64,000 nucleotides of DNA from the NCBI GenBank assembly GCA_029844215.1, contig CM056736.1, positions 20,955,501 to 21,019,500 on the forward strand. The letters are read 5' to 3'. Of this stretch, positions 56,487 to 64,000 are shown in pieces (the stretch's first letter is position 1; the number at the start of each line of letters is the position of its first letter). This DNA comes from Przewalskia tangutica. Taxonomy: Eukaryota; Streptophyta; Magnoliopsida; Solanales; Solanaceae. Under the pieces are notes generated by a model. The model was given only the letters and a program-made list of their open reading frames with translations, was not told the origin of the DNA and ran no database searches. The translations under genes and the position numbers were made by a program.

Positions 56487-57821
56487 AAAGGTAGAGGTAG
56501 GTCTAAAAGATGGGCGGGGACACAGGTCAGGGCTCACACAGTAGCACAAACTAGAACCAAAGTACTTGCTACTACTGGTGGTAGTGTTAGAGCTATGTTA
56601 GTCCGCCTGCAGTTGCAGGGGTTCGGTAGGGTTCGATTCAGGTTCGGAATGGGTTAGTGGCTAAACCCGTGCTATAGGATACCTTACTATGTATTTTGGG
56701 TTATTGGAGGGTTTTGCTCAGTTTGGAGCAGTTGTTGTACCTCCAACCACATCTCAGCCGGGAGGGAGAGCACAGACTCTAGCTACTCACACTCTGGTGA
56801 AGTAGAATGAACCCATGTATAGACTCCACAGATTCAGCTAGTTGTGGCACCACAACCTATTATTTCCTCACAACCCGTTGTTAAGCCACAACCAGTGATT
56901 CACGTTACAATGTCTGCTGAAAAGCAGAAGTTGTATCATATATGATCCAATAACTGATGTTCGAGATTTCTTATATCATTGTGAGTAGATTCTACATAAT
57001 TTTTGGGTCTTATTGAGTCTGATGGTGTGGAATTCACTAACTTCTAGTTGGAGGGGCAGTCCAGATAGTAGTGGAGAGCGTAGGTGGTAGGACAACAAGT
57101 TGACTCCGTTTACTTGGTCATAGTTTCTATATCACTTTCTTGAGGAGTTTGTCCCACTCAGGAGGAGGGACGAGTTGTGTGGTAAAGTTTAAGTAGGGGT
57201 GAGATTAAAAATAGAAAAACCGAATTATTTGAGCGAAAATTCGAACCAAAATCTGAATTGGGCCGAACTGAACGGTTTGAGCTTGCTAGCAAACCGAAAC
57301 CGAAAACAATTCGAACCGATTGCTCCATTCAGTACGGGTTCGGATTCATGGCAAAACCGATCCGAAATAGTACCGAATAGCAAACTTACGTGTGTGGTTA
57401 TAGTTTTACTATCATGTACATGCACCCATTATATTATGAAGTATGACTTCTATAATTTCTGGATTTTTGCTGCTATTTAATTTGTTTCTTGCTGTTTGTT
57501 TTGGTTCAAGTACGATGTTTTGACTCTTGTTGTTAGTTTTGAACTTGTTGTAGTATTGTGTAACTTGGTTCATTTTTGTCAATTCGTAGAGCATGCAAGT
57601 TCATTGGAGAGTACTTCACAGTACCGAACCGATCCGAACCCATTCAGATCGAGTCAATTCGGGTTAGATAGCCAAAAAGTGAAGTATCGTACCGAACTCG
57701 TACCCAATATTATTTCGGATTCGAATTTGGCCCAAAACTGAATCGATCCCACCCCTAAGTTTAAGCACTTGGCCCCAGAGGGAACGATTATTAACAATAT
57801 GGGAAGAAGTTCACAGAGTTA
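56487..57821 (+). pseudogene. Ty3/gypsy gag remnant
   Basis: Plus-strand remnants: VRDFLYH-like and PFTWS-FLYHFLEEFVPLRRRDEL near 57090-57180, continuing after the MITE with FKHLAPEG-like residues. These match the gag core of Del-type gypsy elements (FLEKFVP-x-REE). Stops are frequent. Copia-5 inserted at its left side and the long-LTR element at its right side, so it is among the oldest layers here. Confidence 0.65.
57186..57765. mobile_element. hAT-type MITE, 564 bp, with 8-bp target duplication
   Basis: TIRs TAGGGGTGAGATT (57194 on) and GATCCCACCCCTA (to 57757) are inverted copies. AGTTTAAG at 57186-57193 and 57758-57765 is a perfect 8-bp duplication, diagnostic of hAT. Subterminal CCGAACC/ACCGAA words are repeated at both ends, as in other non-autonomous hAT elements. 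No transposase is present. It sits in the gypsy gag remnant. Confidence 0.88.
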
Positions 57822-60800
57822 TGTCGCGCCCTTTTTCGGCCGCGGCATTTTCTAAATAAGCTAACCCTGCTTAAAATGCAAGGTTTAGAAAATAAATAAT
57901 AAAATGTTTAAATAGTTAAAAATGCTTAAAAGGTGCTAGCATATTAAAAGTGCTAAATGTTTAAAAGGGCTAGAAATGCCAAAGGGTTGCTAGAATGCTA
58001 AGGGTTCGCGGAGTCGCCACCTAATTAGTTGGGTGAATTAGGACACCTAAATGTCAACTAGGTTAAAGTCGAACATTAACTCCATTTTAAGGGTCTGCTA
58101 ACTTAGTGAGATTCTGGGTAAGGGTTCTTTATTAATCTAGAGGGAAGGGGTTAGGCACCCTCTAAGATCCGCTAACTTGCGGTTGTCCTGCCAAACCTAG
58201 GGTAGTTATTATATTTTAAAAAAATGCAAAGTAAAAGATCTATAAAAAGTGCAATGTTAGAAAACAAAGTGCTAGATGTTAAAATAGCGTTAAGTAGTTA
58301 AAAAGGTTTTAAAATGTTGGAAGATGTTTAAAGGTGCTAAGAGGTTAATTTTAAAGCTAAAGGGTGCTAAGGTGCTAAGAAGTATAAAAGGGCAGAAGTG
58401 TTATGAATAAATAATAGGGCCATAGCGAGCCTTGCTTAATAAAATGCAATATGTTAGAAAAATGAATAATAAAAATGCTAAAAGGTTTAAAAGTGCTTAA
58501 AGGTTTTAAAATGCTAAAAGGATGCTAAAATTGCAAAGGATGCTAAATGTTAAAGAGTGCTTAAAGGGTGCTAGAAATGCTAAAGAATGCTAGGGGGGTG
58601 TTTTATGGACCAATTATGTGTATTTTGCTAACTAAATTAATCTTGCCTAGCCTGCGTACAATATTCTATAAGAGATGTATTAAGATGCTATTTTGAGAGT
58701 TTAAGAGAAAATCTGTTTATGAACTTTAACAAATTGTTGGTTTTATGATGTAAGTTAGATTACTTGCTTTTGCAGATTTTAACATGCTTAATAGTCCTAA
58801 AAGGCAAATAAAGTAGAAGTGAGTTTCTAATTATGAATTACTTTCCACCTTATATGTTTGAAGCTTAATTGTTCCAAGTATCCTAAATATTACAGAAATA
58901 GAGTAATTGAATTACAAATAACAGATAAATAAATGAATGAAATGCAAGTAAAGAGAGAGAATGGGATTTTAAGGATGCTCTTTACGGCGGATGGCGGCGT
59001 CCTATTTGTTTTTCTAGGAATTCTTGAAGCGGGAATGCGAATGCGGATATGGATGCGGGTAGTCATTTGAAATGGCTTGCGATGAGCCTCGCCGTGAGAC
59101 TCTTTATTTTGCTCCAATGCGTGCCATGCAAAAATAAGAGAAGATAAAGATTAGCAAATGTCCTACAAAGTTTGCAACTTATCAATGCTAAACAAGTATT
59201 GATATAAACATTTAAGAAGCAAATAAATTACTTTTTATAACAACACATGGGAGGTAATAGACTATTGAAATCTTTATATGGTCTAAAACAAATTTCTAGA
59301 CAATGGAATATCAAATTATTTACTGCCTTGACTACAATAGGATTTGCACAGGGTCCTTATGATCATTCTCTATTTAGCAAACAGTCTTGATTATAGGCAG
59401 TAGCCAGAAGCTGATTCAGGAGGCCTAACAGGCATAGCACAATCACTTTAAGGTCCAAGACTTGGGATCACTTAGGTATTTTTTGGGCATTGAAGTGCTG
59501 AGGTCTAAACTGGCATTCTGCTAAATCAGAGGAAGTATATTCTTAGTTACTATCAACAATGAGATTACGTGGTACAAACATGTTTCCAGGATATGCCACA
59601 CACTTGTTTGCAACAGATAATCACCCATATCAGCCACAGTAGGATACAAGCTTCAGATTCATATTAATATACCCCCCCAGTAGGAAAAGAATTAAAACCA
59701 ACAAGCCATTAAGATTAGATGAAACTGTGTAGTGTATGCAATATGCTACCAAGACAGAATTGTAAAATTGGATATGTCATGAATATGCAAAACATGAACC
59801 CAGACAGATTTATATAAAAAAAAATCAAAAAGAAGACATCATGGGTTCAAGAGCTCCTTATTTTCTATCGTATACACGTAACATGCCGTACTACAGTAAG
59901 AATACTCTATTTAAACCAAACTAATCTCGGATCCTAGCAGAATATGATTCACAAATTCAAACCACTCCATTATCTAAGAAAAGTAAACATATCCAGCTAG
60001 TTAAGTAGATTACACCATAAGATGACTCAAGGGGGTTCATTTGCTATCATATGGGCATCTTTTACATTCAAATAGGCAGGATTAAGTGTGAAACCAACTT
60101 TGGTTTACATTCAAATAGGCAGGACAGTCTATGCACTTCAATTAACTATAACAAGATAACTAATCAATAAACTGTGTTCATTTTCAGACATAGAGTATTT
60201 AGACATCCAACCCAAACATGATGTTCGTCAAGAATTTATTAAATACGCAGAACTGTTTGAGTAAACTGAAGCATATTGAACACTAATGTAATAATGCTAA
60301 CAAATATCATCAAGAAATGTATAATCGAACAACACATAATCATCACATATATCACGAAACACAAGTCGAATGAGAAAATATGAAAGGAGGTGAGATTACC
60401 TTCTCCGGACAGCGACCCGGGGCAGCGTATCAAGTCGTCGGGGCCACTCGACGGGTTTTGGGTTTGCGATGCGAATAGAAGGGAAAAATATGCTGGTAGG
60501 TTTCTTTGCTGGAATTTGAAGAGAAGGGATTCGAACTACTGCTAAGGGTGTCCCTATTGATTGCTACCCCCCTGAACCCTAAATCGATGCTAACCGTGTC
60601 GATGCTATGGGTGTGCTAACTGTGGCTGTCTTACTCTGTCTGTGTTTCTTAACTGCTGTTGCTGACTATGGCTAAGGGTTTTAAACTCTACTCAAGGTCC
60701 CCGTCGATGCTATGGGTACCTCTCTCGCTCCTGCTCCCCCGTATCCCCCTGTTGCTCCCCTCTGCATGTGCTTATATAGCCCTATTTGGGGTTCCAAGTT

Positions 60801-61834
60801 AGGTAAGTAATAAAGGCTAAGATTGGACGAGATTTCGCACTGATTCTTGACGAAATTTGTGCTGATTTGGGCGATTTTTGTGCATCATTCTGTGTTCGAT
60901 AAGGCAACGATTTGAAAAGATTTTGGGTCGATTACTATGGTAAGCATCGTTGGAGAAGGTAAGGGGAAGGAAAGTCGCCGGATTCTCAGGCGAGAATCAC
61001 GGCGACGAAGGCGTGAGGTGGTCAGTGGCGGTTGCTTTAAGGGCCGTTAGGTTTTAGGGTTCTTTTCTGCGTTTTGTTTTGGAAAGGGACGATGGGGAGC
61101 TGAAGTAAAGGGTGGTGGTGGGCGGTAGTGTGGGCCAGCGGTCGCGGGATTGCTGGGTAGTTAATATTAGTTTAGTGTTTATAATCAATTCTAGGTATTA
61201 GTTTTAGGCTAGTTAATAAATTATTAGTTTTAGGTGCTTAATTAATTAGTTAGCTAATTAATTCTAGGCAAGTGTATTAATTAATTAGTGCAAAAGTGAT
61301 TAAATTAATTAGGTGCTTTATTAAAATTAATTGTTATAATAAACGCGGGCGTGTTATTTAATTAATGCTTAATGCTTTAGGATGCGACGCTATTATTTAA
61401 AAACTCGTTATCGCGAAGTTAAAATTAAAATTGAATTGAGTTTAGATTAAATTATTTAAATGCTAAATGCAAGTATGATTTTTAAGAATTGTTTAAAGCT
61501 TTTATAAATGCGACGCTATTAAATGCATGTATTAGATTAAAATTGATTTTAAAGTTACAAATGATTACCAATAAATGCGGCTATGCTACCTGACACGACG
61601 TTATCGCTAAATTATTTATTTTATGCATTTATTAATTATTTAAGAATTACGACAAAGCTTAAAGTTAATTAGTGCGGGCGTAAGACGCGATGTCATTATT
61701 TAAATTAATTATTAATGCCTGTATTTATGTTTTATTGTTGTATTTTATTATAAAAATCCTAAAAATTATTTTACAAAATTAGTGTAATTTTATAGTTAAC
61801 GGTTGGACGGGAGGGTCAAAATTGGGTGTCAACA
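57822..61834 (-). repeat. long LTR, copy 3, 4013 bp, 3' LTR of an element continuing rightwards
   Basis: On the minus strand it starts TGTTGACACCCAATTTTGACC at 61834 and ends GAAAAAGGGCGCGACA at 57822. A purine-rich tract precedes the start, so this is a 3' LTR in minus orientation with internal sequence to its right. It is similar over nearly all its length to solo LTR 2. The left flank AGTTA (57817-57821) would be the target copy; its partner is beyond the window. Much of 57880-58620 consists of repeated GCTAAA-type words. Confidence 0.85.
59240..59560 (+). pseudogene. copia RT fragment inside long LTR copy 3
   Basis: Plus-strand codons from 59250 encode GGNRLLKSLYGLKQISRQW followed by NIKLF, GPYDHSLFSK and a stop. 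A gap, then [19 protein letters not shown] near 59448-59504 and QRKYIL near 59525. These are consecutive landmarks of copia RT (LYGLKQA-S-QW, DLG-L-YFLGIE, QRKY), with the YVDD segment between them deleted. It lies antisense to the LTR's own direction. Confidence 0.85.
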
Positions 61835-61853
61835 GATGTCCCTCTTTGTATGG
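61835..61853 (-). other. polypurine tract of the long-LTR element
   Basis: The minus strand reads CATACAAAGAGGGACATC immediately before the LTR start. The purine-rich AAAGAGGGA fits a PPT. Confidence 0.6.
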
Positions 61854-61965
61854 AGATGATGGAAGAATCTTCGGACAAAGACGTTGACTCATAGCCAATT
61901 TTGTCTCGATCTTGACTGCGAAATCTTGGCAGCGCAGCGCCGACGAAAAATCAAAATCGCCCCGA

Positions 61966-62146
61966 TGTCGAGTTATGACGACACTGGGTTACCATGGTCT
62001 AAACACCAAGGCGGGCTAATGCGGACTCAAAGATGTCCCAGTGTCGAGTTATGACGACACTGGGCTGCCATGGTCAAAACACCAAGGCGGGCTAATGCGG
62101 GCTTAAAAATGTCCCAGTGTCGAGTTATGATGACACTGGGTTATGG
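61966..62146. repeat. 76-bp tandem repeat, 2.4 copies
   Basis: TGTCGAGTTATGACGACACT begins at 61966, 62042 and 62118 with exact 76-bp spacing (the last copy has TGATG for CGACG). Each unit includes CCATGGTC, ACACCAAGGCGGGC and ATGTCCCAG; the third is incomplete. Confidence 0.95.
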
Positions 62147-62783
62147 TGCAAAAAGTAAAAGAAAATAACTGGCTTGAACCTGGGGTGTACTGCTATGGCT
62201 TGTGGTGCTGGGTTCTACGGTGGAGCGAGTGGACCGACGCTTGAGGCCGCTTCTGCCAATCGTTGGGAAGGTTGGCCCCCCAACAGATTGCCCCGGTTCG
62301 CTGTAAGAGAAAATCCACGTTGTGCTCCTGCTGCTGCATGCCAAGACTTGAACAAACGGTTAGTGCATAACTGTTAAGGCAAAAAATGATGATGTATAAT
62401 TTTAAAAGTAGTGCAACTGTGAGTAGGAGGTTATCCTGCAAAAATATGATGCCTGCTGTGTTGATGCGATGCTGCAAATGTTGTGATTTCGCCCTTGCAC
62501 GGACGTGTTGCGATTGTGAATGCGGATACGTTGTCCTTGCTGCAATTGCCGCAGTAGCTTGTGTTGATGCGATCACGCAAATCTTTGTGATTTTTCGACC
62601 TTGCAGGGCGTGTTGCGATTGTGAACGCGGACGTACGCGTCCTTGCGCAAATGTACTGTAGACTAAAGCTCAAGAAAGAGTTAGTGCATAAGCGCTAAGG
62701 CGAATAAAGCATTAATTAGAGTAAATCAAATTATGATAACATAGAAAAATCGTCCATGTGAAGAAGAGATATGCTGATGAAGG

Positions 62784-63500
62784 AGTCGTTTGGACTTCTT
62801 TGTCGATAACGTCGTTACGGGCGTCTTCTTCTTTGGCGTCGTTGCGTAGACGCAATGCTGATGGTGTCGTTGCCTGGACACAATGTTGATAACGTCGTTG
62901 CCTGGACGTGTTGCTGCTGGCGTCGTTGCGTAGACGCAATGCTGATGGTGTCGTTGCCTGGACATAATGTTGCTGGCGTCGTTGTGTAGACGCAATGCTG
63001 ATGACGTCGTTACTGGGCGTGTTCTTCGGGCGTCGTTGCGTGACGCACGTCGATGATGTCGTTGCCTTGACATAATGCTGATAACGTCGTTGCACGGGCG
63101 TATTCTTTTTGGCGTCGTTGCGTGAACGCAATCGCGATGATGTCGTTCGGACATAATGTTGCTGGCGTCGTTGTGTAGACGCAATCGCGATGGCGTCGTT
63201 GCTGGGCGATATTCTTCGGCGTCGTTGCGTAGACGCAATGTTGATGATGTCGTTGCCTGGACATAATGTTGCTGGCGTCGTTGTGTAGACGCAATGCTGA
63301 TGACGTCGTTGCCTGGACGTGTTGCTGCTGGCGTCGTTGCGTAGACGCAATGCTGATGATGTCGTTGCCTTGACATAATCGCCGCGTCGTTGCACGGGCG
63401 TGTTCTTCTTTGGCGTCGTTGCGTGACGCACTTTGATGGTGTCGTTGCCTGGACACAATGCTGATAACGTCGTTGCCTGGACGTATTGCTGCTGCTCCTG
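62784..63500. repeat. 28-bp monomer tandem array, about 26 copies
   Basis: Units begin GTCGTTG and come in alternating types, such as GTCGTTGCCTGGACATAATG with TTGCTGGC, and GTCGTTGCGTAGACGCAATG with CTGATGAT. Most are 28 bp, with some of 25-27 bp. Alternation creates a 56-bp higher-order period. Because 28 is not a multiple of 3 and the unit lacks stops on the minus strand, all three minus frames are open for long stretches. Confidence 0.93.
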
Positions 63501-63956
63501 TAGAATAAATGCTCCTGCGAACTAAGCTTGAGAAAACGTTAGTGTATACCTGTTTAAACAAAATGATAAATATATATGAGAAATGCAATTATGTGAATAA
63601 GGATGTCTTCCCTGTATGATATGTGGGGTGTTGTGAATGCTGAGATGTTGTCCTTGGGCGGACATGCTAGATCTTGCCATCGACGCAATTGTCATGATGC
63701 CTGTGTTGTGATTCATTCGTGAACAGGCAGGATTGTCATGATGTCTTTGTTGTGCGTTTGTGCACTGCATGAGCTGCAATTTGACTCTGGGCCCGAGCTG
63801 ATGCGCTATAATTTGTTGCGGACTTTTGAATTCTGACTGTTGATTGTCGGTGCCTCTATCTCTCGAGCATATGGAATCCTATTCGTCGGTGTCCTTTCGT
63901 GGCGAAGTCCTTAAAGATGTCCCAGTTTTGACTGACGAAACTGAGTCGGATATATG

Positions 63957-64000
63957 TCGTCGCCTGGACATAATGCTGATAACGTCGTTGCCTGGACGTG
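63957..64000. repeat. start of a second block of the 28-bp array
   Basis: GTCGTCGCCTGGACATAATG and GTCGTTGCCTGGACGTG resume the same monomer up to the window edge, about 450 bp after the first block ends. Confidence 0.85.

Larger units (their letters stand above)
61835..64000 (-). mobile_element. 3' internal region of the long-LTR element, runs off the right edge
   Basis: About 2.2 kb with no polymerase domain. It is made largely of tandem repeats (76-bp and 28-bp arrays) and longer-range modules: the phrase GTTAGTGCATA/GTTAGTGTATA follows a CTTGA/CTCAAG-AA word near 62345-62375, 62665-62695 and 63525-63550. Tat/Ogre-type gypsy elements are known for a hypervariable, tandem-repeat-rich 3' UTR next to the LTR, and this matches that arrangement. 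Confidence 0.6.

Noticed and set aside
62141..62661. Cys-rich open frames on both strands (for example CCKCCDFALARTCCDCECG)
   Set aside because: They look like a cysteine-rich peptide, but the Cys pattern comes from repeated TGTTGCGATTGTGA words in the non-coding 3' region of the LTR element.
62784..63500. CRISPR-like regularly spaced repeat
   Set aside because: There are no unique spacers between repeats; the units are contiguous. The context is a plant retrotransposon.
62712..63588. Three long overlapping minus-strand open frames (192-248 codons) with repeated RQRHHQ/TTPA-like residues
   Set aside because: They are the 28-bp tandem repeat read in three frames. The unit has no stop on that strand and 28 is not a multiple of 3, so long open frames arise automatically. 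No start context or domain supports a protein.

Overview
This is a plant nuclear window dominated by transposable elements. It holds one recognisable host gene and nested LTR retrotransposons, SINEs and DNA-transposon remnants. The protein-level Ty1/copia and Ty3/gypsy signatures are plant-specific. Two short sequences resemble the TS-type SINE of Solanaceae as I remember it, and the gypsy LTRs resemble solanaceous ones, so my best guess is a large-genome member of Solanaceae. That is recall and inference, not a database result. I found no rRNA, tRNA or organellar gene.

Layout. 1-3203: 5' part of a minus-strand copia element (gag, leader with a 55-bp tandem repeat, PBS, 667-bp LTR) running off the left edge. 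3399-4535: hAT transposon remnant. 5313-11256: complete but dead plus-strand copia element (Copia-1, 207-bp LTRs) carrying a nested 1.2-kb solo LTR in its integrase. 12152-22562: degraded minus-strand copia element (Copia-2, 269-bp LTRs) whose reverse transcriptase region is replaced by a composite of two other LTR elements. 22563-24757: host island with an AP2/ERF transcription factor, ERF014-like, at 23554-24285. 24758-30892: minus-strand copia element (Copia-3, about 840-bp LTRs) without a gag domain and with an unusual hairpin-rich leader. 31106-37270: fragments of two plus-strand copia lineages, the second Sirevirus-like. 37724-43522: AT-rich DNA with SINEs, a probable solo LTR and a MITE. 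43810-56481: plus-strand copia element (Copia-5) with a perfect 5-bp target duplication. Two solo LTRs of one very long LTR family (3.3 and 4.0 kb) sit inside it, each with its own perfect 5-bp duplication. 56487-57821: gypsy gag remnant split by a hAT-type MITE with a perfect 8-bp duplication. 57822-64000: a third, inverted copy of the long LTR followed by the 3' part of its element, which carries 76-bp and 28-bp tandem repeats and runs off the right edge.

How the parts relate. The elements record a chronology of insertions into insertions. The coding remnants share a decay pattern: catalytic Asp to Asn changes and Trp or Gln to stop changes that fit C-to-T/G-to-A transitions. The ERF gene is the only part that looks under selection for host function. 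It keeps its TATA box, a leader free of upstream ATGs and an intact frame, with a retrotransposon about 0.5 kb downstream and another about 1 kb upstream. The most unusual signal is the Copia-3 leader (29311-30007): a series of short stem-loops whose loops are alike but whose stems differ with both arms changed together. The second is a copia reverse-transcriptase fragment carried inside two copies of the long LTR family.
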